Positions 34,186 through 45,458 of a DNA stretch of 64,000 nucleotides are shown piece by piece. The first letter of the stretch is position 1; each line of letters begins with the position of its first letter. A program made the translations under genes and the position numbers. The notes beneath the pieces were generated by a model, which was not told the origin of the DNA, did no database searches, and worked only from the letters and a program-made list of their open reading frames with translations. This stretch comes from Ottelia alismoides. Lineage: Eukaryota; Streptophyta; Magnoliopsida; Alismatales; Hydrocharitaceae. The stretch is from the NCBI GenBank assembly GCA_037367405.1, contig JAZKJV010005760.1, forward strand, positions 124,001 through 188,000, in the 5' to 3' direction.

Positions 34186-37100
34186 GGGAAATTATCTAAT
34201 GAGCCACGTGCCCATTAGAGCTGTAATGAGCACACTCACTTTTCACCAATATTTTCTATCATTTTGAGTTCAATGCTTATTTATTTGCAAGTATTATATC
34301 ATATTCTTACTATTAGTAACGATCTTCATATAAAGAAAACCTTAGATTTACAGGAAGTGGTCATTAGTAAGAATAAAAATGGCACTAGTAATACGGATAA
34401 TAATACAATCATTTTGTATGAATTTAAGGTTTCTTTATATGAAAATTGTTGGAGTATAAGTTCTATGTGTCATATGTATGGGAGATGGGTAAATGGATCT
34501 CTCCATGATCCATTTACCCCATCCAAGAGTTTAGTCCCACATCTACCAGTAGTGGGACTTGGAGGCTATATAAGGAGCCCCAGACCTCCTGTATCCATTG
34601 AGAAAGTCAATAGACAAACACGGCCCTTTGAGACCTTCTCCCGTGGTTTCATCCCGCTCCTCACGGAGTAGGGTTCCATGTAAAATCCCGTTGTTCTTAT
34701 TTTCTTTATCTTTTTCTATGTTTTCGCTTCCGCTTCCTATTTTCTAACATGGTATCAGAGCGGGTTCGATTCTCGAGGATTTTTTTATTTTTTGTTTATG
34801 TTCTCTGAGATTCGATTTTTTGAGCATGTGATTCTTGGAAGGAGATTATTGGTGTTCGGGGTTTCTTTCGTTCAAAATTCGGATTTCTTCCCGAAACCCT
34901 AATCTCTGTTCATATGCTGGACTCCTACCGCATCTTCAGTCTTAGGTAGATTCCAGCATGTTCCAGGCTGGGCATCGGCGTGCCCTAGCCCTCCAAATCG
35001 GAGCAACAACGTTCTTGAATCCAGCACCATCTAGCCCAAGTTCCAAACCGATGGCGAACCCCATGCCAAACGGCATCGCTGCATCTCCTTCCAGCCTCCA
35101 AGCGTTGTCAACATCCAGGTGCTTCTCATTCTTAAGGCCAGAAGGAACTCGACATCCAGCGGCGGTACAGATCTTGCCGCAGCGACCCTCCAGGCGATAA
35201 CCCATCCAAGCAACGACGCCTCCTGCATCTCCAGGCGCCCACCCCACGCATCCAGGCGATGCCTCTTCAGGTCGCGAGAACCATCGATCTCGATATCCCC
35301 TGCGTGCTATGGCACCAGCTTCAGGCGACGGCACAACCCCCCTGGAGGAGTATTGCGGCATTGCTCTAGGAGGAGCATCTTGAGAGGCGCATCTCCATGA
35401 GCGCTCGATCCAATCGCCGATTGCGCAGAGAAGGAGAAACCCTCCTGAAGAGTTTTCTTGAAGATGTCGATTCAATTATTCTTGAAGACCTATGGCGGCT
35501 CTGGCGGCACCTTTTTTGAAGAACTGCCATAGGCGGCGTCCTGCTCTCGAAGAGCTGGCGGCGCGCGGCAAGTACAGGAAGCCCCTAGCGGGGGGCGGCA
35601 GTCGTGATGGGGTTTCCCATCTTGGGAACCCTAAGTGGCTGGTTTGCTTATAAAAAAGGAGGTGCTTTATTTTGGCCCGGTTTGGCCGCGTATAAAAGGA
35701 AAAAAAAGGGGTTGCAAGTTCTCGAAAAAAAAGGAAAAAAAAGAGAAGAAGAAAGAGGTGCGTACAAGAAAAAACCGTACACAAGAAAAAAACGTAAAAA
35801 AAGAGAGAGATACGGTTATAAAAAAATGAATGGTTTTAAAAAATGAAATGATTTGAGAAGCCGATAAAAAATGTGACCGAATTCAGCATTTGTATTGTTT
35901 TTTTTCTCCCCACATTTATGCATCTTTGTTGTCTTCTCCCAACTTTGTCAATGTGTCTGTTTTCCGACAAGTATGGGAGAAAGGGGGAGTATGGTGTAGA
36001 GTCACATGTCCTGTTGCAGATTCAAATGTCAGATTTCAGGCCAACCAGTTGTTCATGCACTCCTTGTTGAGAGGCCCATTTTTGAGATCTCCAGAGAGAG
36101 ACTCAATTTTTCAGACACGCATATGTGTGCGGTCATTTTCAGATGAGCACGTGTTTGCCATCTTTTGTAGTGGTCCCCATCTTTTCTTATTGTTTCGGCC
36201 AGAGTTTTCATGTAAGCCATAGGGACTCCAGAGTAGAGGACCATTCCCTATGCCATGTTGGCAAGGGTTTTCATGTGGTATCATAGGTACACCGGAGCAG
36301 TGTGCCATTCTCTGTGCCAGATGGGAGAGACCCAGTTCTTCGACGAGGAGACTATTTTAGACTCCATTCTCCAGCGACCGTGGACTCCGAGGAGGATTGC
36401 ACTTCCACGGCCTTTTTCAGTTAGGCCCTTTTTTCAAAGATAGAGCAGTTGTCCACATTATTGTGACGGGCCAGAGTACTCCGACGAGGAGACTCATTTC
36501 AGTTGCAGTGACTCTGACAGGGGCAGTTCAGAGCACATGCTCTCCGAAGAGGAGATTCAACAGACTCACACTCCAGCCCGTTCGTCTTCCTAACCTGCAC
36601 GGCATGAGAAGCAACGTCCTCGACAACAGCAGTTGTGCGCGTTGGGTTGATATTGTTCGTAGTGTCTTGTAGCGTGAGTTGAGTTTCTTTCTGTTTGTCC
36701 AAGTTGAACATTGCATGCTCCAGCTTGAGGGGGAGTGTTGGAGTATAAGTTGTATGCGTCATATGTATGGGAGATGGGTATATGGATCTCTCCAGGATCC
36801 ATTTACCCCATCCAAGAGTTTAGTCCCACATCTACCAGTGGTGGGACTTGGAGGCTCTGTGGAAGCTATATAAGGAGCCCCAGACCTCATGTATCCATTG
36901 AGAAAGTCAATAGACAAACACGACCTTTGAGGCCTTCTCCCGTGATTTCATCCCGCTCCTCACGGAGTAGGGTTCCGCGTAAAATCCCGTTGTTCTTATT
37001 TTCTTTATCTTTTTCCATGTTTCCGCTTCCGCTTCCTATTTTCTAGCAAAAATAGTTACTAGTAATAAGAATATGATATAACACTTGTAAATAAATAAGC

Positions 37101-37189
37101 ATTGAACTCAAAATGATAGAAAATATTGGTAAAAAATGACTGTGCATATTACAAATCTAATAGGCACAGGGCTCATTGGATAATTTCCC
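34186..37189. mobile_element. Non-autonomous Mutator-like element with long TIRs
   Basis: Inverted ends of about 150 bp start GGGAAATTATCTAATGAGCC on the left; the right end read from 37189 starts GGGAAATTATCCAATGAGCC. A direct repeat of 10 bp (TATTTATTAT at 34176-34185 and 37190-37199) flanks it, in the 9-11 bp range of Mutator elements. The arms are 34186-34330 and about 37055-37189. Without LTR element A its interior is only about 100 bp (34330-34441) and encodes no transposase. Confidence 0.85.
34447..37048 (+). mobile_element. Non-coding LTR retrotransposon, copy A
   Basis: LTRs lie at 34447-34749 (303 bp) and 36736-37048 (313 bp), TGTTGGAGTATAAG...TTTCTA(A/G)CA, with exact target copies AAAAT (34442-34446 and 37049-37053). 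The primer site TGGTATCAGAGC is at 34750-34761 and the polypurine tract TTGAGGGGGAG at 36725-36735. U3 carries an inverted repeat (34487-34519) and TATATAAGGAGCCCC. The interior holds a GC-rich CAGGCG block (about 34910-35600), an A-rich block (35650-35850), a hairpin (35933-35983) with an internal GGGGGAG tract, and a roughly 62-bp doublet (about 36199-36330). No gag or pol is present. Copy A is inserted in the Mutator element. Confidence 0.93.
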
Positions 37190-37199
37190 TATTTATTAT

Positions 37200-38450
37200 A
37201 TAGGTAGAGATAGGTATGATTCATCTATTATAGTATATTTATTTATTTTAATGTATTTTTAATTATTTTATTTTGTTTTAATTTTGTGCATGTTTTTTAA
37301 TAATATTTACAAAATTATAAAAGTATAATACAATGAAAATATAAAGAATAAATACAATGAATATTTTATTTTGGTATGAGGGCTCAAAATCTAGCTTTTG
37401 CATCTTAACTCCAAAGTAAATGAAACCATCTTTATTAGATAGATAATTTAATTTTAGGAACAATAAAGGTGAGTTGGTGAATTTTGAGTTCATATGGAGA
37501 AGATACATGTCTGGAACATTTTCTTTGTGGCTTTTTATTCTGAATGTCTAGGGCACACTGTGCAGTTTTTTTACATGAAATAAATTTTGTATTTTTCTTT
37601 GTATTTTTATCTACATGTTTAATGTTAAAGTTTATTGATTTGACATATAAATAATAAATAATAAAATGGTTCCCAAAACCTATTTATTGGGGAATGAAAA
37701 ATTATGGTTTCTTTGTATTTATTGGCTCTTATCTCCCTTATTTTATTCACTGTCGACCCAGTCATCATGATGCCTAGGTCTCAAGGTTTAGGGTCATTAA
37801 ATACATATGGTATTCACTATTTTCTTTTCTTTTCTTTATTCTTTTATTTTGGCTTTAAATATAGCATTTATACAATAATTCACAGCATAAATAATGAATG
37901 ATATTTTGTACAAGTCCATGCTAATTACATGCATTTAACTTGGGTTTAAAGTCCAAAATGAAAGAATAAAGGTGATGAAATGTAGATTCATCACTAGGTC
38001 GGATCATTGGTCATTTGATCCTAGTGGTAGACCCAAACTCGAGTTCAGAAACATTGCCTCTTGTTAGGTCAAGCATGTACCGTAGTTGATGTAGGATCCC
38101 AAAATGGTTCATACGATGGGTTCTCCTTTTCTAGTCCAAACCAAGATTACCGAGTGAGCCCTATTCGCGATCAGAATGTCATACCTGAGGTCTTAGCTTG
38201 CATGCTTTTGAAGTGATTGGTCGGGAGGGATGAGATCTCTTCTCCCACAACTCTCAACCATCCGTCTGGGAAGGTTGAAACTTTTGCACCTACGCCTTTG
38301 ATACATTCGGTGGAAAACCGTGTCTCTGGTTTGGTTGTTGGCTCCTTCGCCCACACATCTTCTACACATGGGGTTGTGTGGATTTCTTCTTTACCTTGAA
38401 GTAAAAAAGGTTCGATGGTGAGTTGTTGCAAGAGTAGGGAGAAACTAAGG
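37200..38450. other. AT-rich spacer and unassigned sequence
   Basis: 37200-37970 is AT-rich with no credible gene. At 37973 a tip resembling the Athila LTR start (TGATGAA...TTCATCA) occurs but no LTR follows that I can recognise. 38000-38450 is mixed sequence that may be the ORF1 end of the following LINE; no motif proves it. Confidence 0.4.
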
Positions 38451-38739
38451 TGTGATTCTCTCATCTAAACAACACTGGTGTAGGGCTTACAAGAGATACA
38501 CGTGGCGCACGCAGTTGCTTGCTTTATCGGGTACTCCACGTCAGAGTAAGGATCAACTTGACAAGCTAGAGAGTGGTGAGATAGCTTTGACTCATCAAAT
38601 GGACGTCGAGGCTCAGGGGCAGAACTTTGTTTTGCCAGATGGTTGAATTCTCATGGGGCCATGCATACGACTGTGCAGGTGGACGGTGGTTTCAAGGAGT
38701 TGATGCAGTGCCTGGATGTTGTCCAACCTAAGGGCTTGT

Positions 38740-39430
38740 GTTCGGTCTCCAGATGATTGCTTTCTCCTAGAATGTAAGAGACCTGTCAAAAGTAGATATT
38801 GTCATGCTCCAAGAAACAAAAGTCTCTCATGGGATGAATTTAGTGTAACAGGAGATCAATGGGACACTTCTTATTGCATTCAGAGCTATTGACTTCGAAG
38901 GCACATCAGGAGGGCTTCTTTAGGGATGGAAATTTTCAATTTAGAAGGGGCTAAGGTTTGTGGGTGTCGTTTTGATTTCGATGCCCCTACAATGACGTGT
39001 GTATGATTAATGCATTCTTTTTATCAACATCTATGTGTCGACAAGCACCTCGGCTAGTTGTGAGCTATTGGAAGCATAGGAGGTTAATTGTAATTTAACC
39101 TTGCATCCAGAGGACGGAGATATAGTGAGAGGTGGACTTGATGCTGGTTCAACTAGACTGGCTTTACTTATCTCTGAATTCCAACTAGAAATCATTGACG
39201 CAACTGGGTGCCATTATGCATGGAGAAACTCCAGCTCGAGATCCTGCATTGACATATTTCTGATGTTTATAAAGGCACAATATCTATTCCTATTGATCGA
39301 TGTAAGGGCACTACCCCATGCTCAATCCGATCATACACCTATACTCTTTGACTCTAGTGATGGTGTCAGTTCACGGTCTTTTTTCAGGTTCAAGCATCCA
39401 TACATGTTGGAGAATGGGTTTAGGTAGATG
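38740..39430 (+). pseudogene. LINE endonuclease remnant
   Basis: RDLSKVDIVMLQETKVSHG gives the start and the ETK catalytic motif. Further on, 39101-39427 reads GCHYAWRNSSSRSCIDIFL and SDHTPILFDSSDG, the end motifs of the endonuclease fold. Stops break the middle part. Confidence 0.8.
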
Positions 39431-39959
39431 GCGAACTTTTGGAAGGGACACCCGCAATAAGTTTTGCATCTAAGCTGGGAGAGCTCAGAAAGCGGTTTAT
39501 GGGGTATAATAGGAATGTCTGAGATCAGCGTCAACGTTGAAAAAGCTCGGTACATGAAGAAGGGATCGGGTTAGATAAACTTGAAGATGATCGTCAATTG
39601 ACGACATAGGAAATTAAGAGAGAATCGACCTACTTCGGGTCATTGGTGTGGAGGATCAGAAGTGGCGGTGAAATGGAGGCAAAGATTGCATCAATGCTGG
39701 CTTAAAAAGGGAGATATAAACACATCCACTCCCTGAGCAATGGCTGACGCAAAAGGAATTTCATTCAATCCCATCCAGTGGGTGGGGTGCATATGCAATG
39801 CGAGAGGGAGTTGGGCATGGCTTGAATGGACATTTCCATTTAGTAACCGGAAGAACCTTTCACGAATGGTGGGGCTGACGAGGCAGGGAGTCGCCAGTTG
39901 TTGCAGTGCCAAGTAGACTCATCAATAGTTGAATTTTAGGATGCAAGAAGTTAAGAAGG

Positions 39960-41300
39960 TGATATTTTAGTTGAATGCAGATGTAGCTTCAGGTCTGGAT
40001 GGCTTTCCTTTGTTGTTTTACATAGAATTCGTGGGTGTGATTAAAGATGACTTCATGGCAATGCTCCAGGATTTCAATTCGATCAACTTCAATTTTGTGC
40101 ACCTCAACAAGTTTCTTCTCTTCTTGTTACCCAAGAGGGAGGTAACCACGCAGCTCAAGGACTTTAGGTCAATTGTCCTTTCTATTGATGCGCACCTTAT
40201 TGTTGTGAAGGCGCTTGCAAATCACTTCTAGAATGTTTTGAGCACGATTATCTCCAAGAATAGACCTTTGTTCCTGTCAGATTCATGATAGATGGGTTTG
40301 TCCTTGCATATGAAACAATGATGGATTGGAAGCGGAGTCACATAAGGGGCATGTTGTAGAAGTTGGTTTTTTGAAGGCACACGACTGTATCTATTGACGC
40401 TTTATTTGTACCTCACTGCTATTGAGGATTTCCAGAGACATGGGTGGCCTGATGAAGAGGTGTACCATGATAGCATTGTACTCATTTCTGGTGAACAATC
40501 ACCCAAAAAGTGGTTTTCTCTAGCCACATGGAAGAGTAAGACAGCGGTGGTCCTTGGCACCTCTTTTGTACATGATGGTTCTGGATGCTCTAACATGGAT
40601 GATGAGGTTAGTATCTGATGAACAATTTTGTCGGGGATTTATCTGCGAAGATTTGTCGATTTACATCCCTCAATATGTTGATGACACGATCATGTTCATT
40701 GAGTGTGCGGTTGAACACACGAGAGGAGCATCTTGGACTTTGGTGACATTTCTGGCCTGCACTTTAACAGGAAAAAGACAGCTTTTGTCCCATTTGGGCT
40801 CTTTGAGGTTGAGGTCCAGGCGTCGAATTTGGTGTTTCACAGTTCGTGTGCCTCACTTCTGGTGAACAATCACCCAAAAAGTGGTTTTCTCTAGCCACAT
40901 GGAAGAGTAAGACAGCGGTGGTCCTTGGCACCTCTTTTGTACATGATGGTTCTGGATGCTCTAACATGGATGATGAGGTTAGTATCTGATGAACAATTTT
41001 GTCGGGGATTTATCTGCGAAGATTTGTCGATTTACATCCCTCAATATGTTGATGACACGATCATGTTCATTGAGTTTGCGGTTGAACACACGAGAGGAGC
41101 ATCTTGGACTTTGGTGACATTTCTGGCCTGCACTTTAACAGGAAAAAGACAGCTTTTGTCCCATTTGGGCTCTTTGAGGTTGAGGTCCAGGCGTCGAATT
41201 TGGTGTTTCACAGTTCGTGTGCCTCACTTCCGATCATGTACTTAGGTCTACCACTAGTGGGAGATAGAATTCGCTTATCGGGTTAATGCTCGTTGTTGGA
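39960..41300 (+). pseudogene. LINE reverse transcriptase remnant with internal duplication
   Basis: ASGLDGFPLLFY and TTQLKDFRSIVLSIDAHLIV (39971-40231) are the first RT motifs. PLLYMMVLDALTWMM then IPQYVDDTIMFIE (catalytic box, with V in place of the LINE-usual A) appears at 40554-40865 and again at 40925-41245. MYLGLPLVGDR at about 41235 starts the thumb. Confidence 0.82.
40488..41229 (+). repeat. 371-bp tandem duplication within the LINE RT
   Basis: 40488-40858 and 40859-41229 are head-to-tail copies. I could see one clear difference (GAGTGTGC versus GAGTTTGC). The duplicated piece includes the YVDD box. Confidence 0.92.
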
Positions 41301-42079
41301 TTGATTCGAGAAAAAGCTTGTTGGTTGTAAGGCAGTAGTTCTATCCAAAGGTGGGAAGCTGGGCCTGCTTCAACCCATCCTCATGGCCATTCCTATTTTT
41401 TGTTCCACCCGGCTTCTTCTATTGGGGATGATGCGAAATTAGAAACGATGGTGAGAATGTTTCTTTGGGCGGATGTCAGGAAAGAGAAGTGAGGAATTCA
41501 TCTTCTTGACTGGGCACCTTTACTAGGCCAAAAAATGAAGGGGATCTTGGAATTTTGATGTTGGAGCACATAAATAAGGCTCTTTTGGCTAAATCAATGG
41601 TCAGATTATGTGACAAAAGCAATGTCTTGCTTGATGCGGAGCATATATGGCATTGGTGGTGCTTTGGCAACCTCTTTGGTTTGTCTTCCATCTTCTCTTT
41701 ATAAATGTATTTCCAAAATTCTCTCAGATATGGTTGGTCTGCTAAGACCTGTTGTTGGCAGTGGAGACATGTTCTGTTTTGGTTAGATGACCAGAGTGGT
41801 TTGGATCCTTTCAAAGATCATTTTCCGAGTCATATTTTTCTCTAGTTAGAGATCGTGAGTCCTCGATGGCGCATGTGTAGATGAATGGAGCTTGGGTACA
41901 CCCTTTTATCGCTGACTTTTCTAAACAGAGGTTGAGAGAGTTTCCATGTATGTTGAGGGAACTGGAGGATATGGATGGCCCTGCTGCTGGAAGGGATCAT
42001 TGTGTTTGAGTGAACGACCCCTTTTCTGTTAAGAAAGCTTATAAGGCTTTCTCGATGCCGTGGGGGGATTTTCGAGAGA

Positions 42080-42361
42080 TTGCAGGTTGATCTGGAAGAA
42101 CAAGATCCTGCAGCAGATCAAGGTGTTTCTTGGTTGATGAGGCATGTTCGGTTACTTATGGAGGCGCACAAAGATGAGATATTTTGGACGGTAGACATGG
42201 GCTGCTCGAGGTACATTCATGGCATCGAGGACTTAAATCATCTCTTTTTCCACTGTGGATACTTGGCTGAGCTTTTGGAACACGCTAGTATTCTTTGGCT
42301 TAACATTGAAGATGGGTCTACATTTCAGAACTCCATTCAAGCATTCTGCAGCATTTCTTAG
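42080..42361 (+). pseudogene. LINE zf-RVT finger remnant
   Basis: GIEDLNHLFFHCGYLAELLE matches the zf-RVT C-terminus (H...C), similar in pattern to EFVEHLFFRCP in the first LINE. It marks the 3' coding end of this element. Confidence 0.7.
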
Positions 42362-42439
42362 GAGACTTTTTGCACACCTTTGGGCGATTTGGTCCAACTT
42401 GGTTTTGACTGGTTTTTATTTTTTGAACAAAAACTAGGT

Positions 42440-42512
42440 GGTTGGATCGTTTTCTTCCGGTTCTTGGTTAACCGGTTAAACCGGCCAGTTGTGTTCGGTT
42501 TTTAAAACCTTG
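42440..42512. mobile_element. Lone hAT-like terminus
   Basis: On the minus strand the end reads CAAGGTTTTAAAAACCG, followed by subterminal GGTT/AACCGG repeats (42463-42486). This is the pattern of plant hAT ends and resembles the 8180 terminus. No matching opposite end or target duplication was found. Confidence 0.5.
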
Positions 42513-44255
42513 TTTCAAACAAAAATACTTATCTTATTGTTTAGTATCGTATTTATCACATTCTTTTTATATCATGTCCTCTTTTTTTATTTTCTTGCAT
42601 TCTTCTATCGTTTCTTTTTTATTGTTTTTATTTTCGCCATTTCCATGTTTTCTTTTCTTTATTTCTTCTTCTTCTTTTAAAGTAAGACTTGTAATACTTG
42701 TAATCCTTCTCCGCCATACATATACTATTTTGAAAATAAAAATGAAACCCAAATGGGTCAAAACCTATAAGTGGGGAGTCACCACCATTGTTCTTTCTCC
42801 GGCATGATGCTAGAGTTGGAGAAGTAGAGCCTATCTCTCCGATGTAAGCCATTATCAACAAGCTTCTCTTGTAACCTTTCCGGTTGTTATGTTGCTTCGT
42901 CATAGGTCCTTGTTTGGGGCCGATGTGCCTTTACAAGGTCACGTGAGGCCATTGTCGTGTCCCATGAATGCCTCTCGTTCACACTATGCTTGGAGATTCC
43001 TCGTGTTTCCAAGGCCTCTTCATCGAGCTAGCTTATCCTTGCAGCATGCCCCTTCAATTGGATCTCTTCGTGTACTAGCTGTTGGTATTCATCGTAGTCT
43101 TATGGTTTGGTGGACTCACACCACTATCTGGACAATAGGTTTTGATGAAATGAATCCACATTTGGAGACATTGTTGATGCACCTTATCCTTGAGAACACA
43201 TTCGTGTCCATCGTCTTCATATCCGGGCATATTCCGCCTTATCATTGCCAACCCATGCCCATTAATAACTTTATATTCAGCTGAAATTGAAAGTTCGAAG
43301 ATGTCTTCACAGCTTCTTAATTATTGTTGTGTTTGAAATAGTTGATCCGTGGGTCAACTTGCTTGGTTTTACTCGTCTTCAAGCTTTGCGCAACACACAA
43401 CATGGATCTTGTAAGGCGAGGCCATATGTTGGTAGGGCGACATTAGTAAGCAAAATCATGTAGACACATCAATGAAAATGAACTTCATGGAGCATTAAAT
43501 AAAACAGATTGAATCAAAATAGAATTAAATTTCGAAACGATCTTCGAGGAGATCTTACTCATATACCATATGGTAAACTCCAATAAAGATAAGATACACA
43601 CCAACATAAGCATCAAAAAAATATAATATATTTATGTGGTGGATGATCCCGAAGGATAATTTTACTACTTGGGAGAAAGGGTCCTATGGGATCAAATCCT
43701 CATATAAATTTCTGAGTTATATGAGATGTGGGTCCTTTATATAGCCCCACTTATACACCCAAGTACTCCCAAAACTATGTGGGACTCGACACATGAGAAA
43801 TTTGTAATTGGATATTGGACAGATGCAATTATCCATAGCCTATACTCAACCCCCTTTTCTTCCCCTAATGCAATCTCGGCATGCTCATTTTCCCTAGCCA
43901 ATTTCTTTCCTTTCTACCACAAAATTATTTCCTTAAATATTCGAGTTGTGTAACAGTTAAAACATACTTTGTTTGTTCAGGATTATTGGGAGAAAGGAGT
44001 GGCTTATTTATTATGAGATCTTAAGCATCATATACATAGAAGAGAAGAAGTGTATGATATTCCCAGCGGGTAGAACAAGCAAGAAGCGATGAGAGTCTCT
44101 TCCAAACATCAAACTAAGAGGGCTAGGCCTAGATGAGGAATGAGAGTCTCAACGACAAAGTAGGTCTTACAAGCCCTTGAAGAAAGTCGGGAAAGATTAC
44201 GTATTAATTACGTAAATGAATTCAAATTTGCTAATACATAATTTCTCTTTTACGC
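42513..44255. other. Unassigned spacer, possible LTR remnant
   Basis: No gene recognised. 42550-42690 is T-rich. 42700-43420 is of mixed composition without a family hit that I can see. On the minus strand 43850-43650 contains GAGTCCCACAT and GGGGCTATATAAAGGACCC, an arrangement like the U3/TATA part of copies A-D, so a degenerate minus-strand LTR is possible. Confidence 0.35.
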
Positions 44256-44259
44256 TTCG

Positions 44260-44735
44260 CTTCAAGAGGATGACAATGTTACAAAGCAGTCGTAAGACCT
44301 GCTATGCTCTATGGATCAGAATGTTGACCTGTAAATTATAAACATGTGCAGAGAGTGACAGTAACAAAAATGAAAATGCTAAGGTAGATGTGTGATCATA
44401 TACTTGAAAAGATCAGTTTCGGAATGACGCGTTAGAAGAAAAGTTGGTGTAGCTCCGATAGAGGATAAGATGAGAGAAAACCGCTTAAGATGGTTTGGCA
44501 ATTTGCAAAGGAGGCCAGTTGATGCACCAATTAGAAGATGCAAGATTTGGGATGTTGAGCCAGTTAAGAGAGGTGATGAAGGCCCGAGAAGCGTTCGAAT
44601 GGGACTATCCGAAGGGATCTAAATTATTTGGATTTAAGCCCGAGAACGTCCCAAAATAGATCTGAATGGAGAAAAAAATCCATGTAGCCCACCCTACTTA
44701 TGGGTGGGAAAAGGTTTTGTTGTTTGTTTGTATGT
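44260..44735 (+). mobile_element. RTE-clade LINE, 3' fragment
   Basis: The plus strand reads RPAMLYGSECWPVNYKHVQR, KMKMLRWMCDH and SQNRSEWRKKIHVAHPTYGW in shifting frames. These are the conserved C-terminal blocks of plant RTE RTs. It ends in a short TTG-rich tail (GGTTTTGTTGTTTGTTTG), the usual RTE 3' end in place of poly(A). It is 5'-truncated, as is normal for LINEs. Confidence 0.8.
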
Positions 44736-45458
44736 TTCCCTTCAAGTTGATGTATATACATCCATCATGTCCAACTTGGATTAAGAAAACAATGCTACTT
44801 TCTGGGAAGTGTTTTTATGAAGATGTTTGCTAGCTAAATAATATCTAAAGAGATATGTGGAGTAGTAATCTTCTCTTATTATACTGTATTTTATGATGAT
44901 AATCCAACTCATTATTTATTATATGCTTATAAAATACCGGAATTGGAGGTATTCTGCAAAGCAGACCTATTGTCATAGTATAAAGGTTTAGAATGTTGGT
45001 TGGAAAATCAAGTTGCATTAGAAAAGACATAACCTAGCTAACCTCACAAATAGTTTGGGCCATATCCCTATAATTCAACGTTATACTAGATCTCACGACA
45101 ACATTATGCTTTTTGTTTCTCCATGTGATGAGATTGCCTCCAAAAAATTAGTATAACCCCTAATAGACCATCTATCATATGAGAGTATCATAATGGATTA
45201 GAATCGAAATAAACCGCTCAGATACGCAAGATATGCATTGAGGATTCCTTTCGAGGTGAGCTCCTTAAGTACACCCGATAAGTAGAATATTTTACGAGTG
45301 GTTGTACAAAGGTCTTTTCTTATGTTCATTTGCTCGATAATAAGGTAGACAATTTTTAGTCGAGTGACAAAAAGGTAAAAAAAGTTCGCCTATCACACTC
45401 TTCTATCTCTTGAAGTCCTCAAGAGTAGACATCATCAACCTCAATGCGACATTGAGTT

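Larger units (their letters stand above)
38450..42430 (+). mobile_element. L1-type LINE, heavily decayed (plus strand)
   Basis: ORF2 segments occur in order: endonuclease (38750-39430), linker (39430-39960), RT (39960-41300), downstream region (41300-42050) and the zf-RVT finger (42190-42290). Many stops and frameshifts are present, more than in the 2206-7590 LINE, so it is older. The 5' limit and 3' tail are uncertain. A 371-bp segment of the RT has been duplicated in tandem. Confidence 0.85.

Noticed and set aside
35604..35846. Lys-rich ORFs in the A-rich blocks of copies A and D
   Set aside because: Products of simple A-rich repeats; not conserved among copies.
36397..36672. Possible peptide in the 3' module of copies A, B and D (SDEEI and RHEKQRPRQQP-like words)
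   Set aside because: Frames differ between copies and stops intervene, so the conservation is better explained at the nucleic-acid level.
37973..37994. TGATGAA...TTCATCA tip like the Athila LTR start
   Set aside because: No LTR-like sequence follows and no target duplication or partner end was found.
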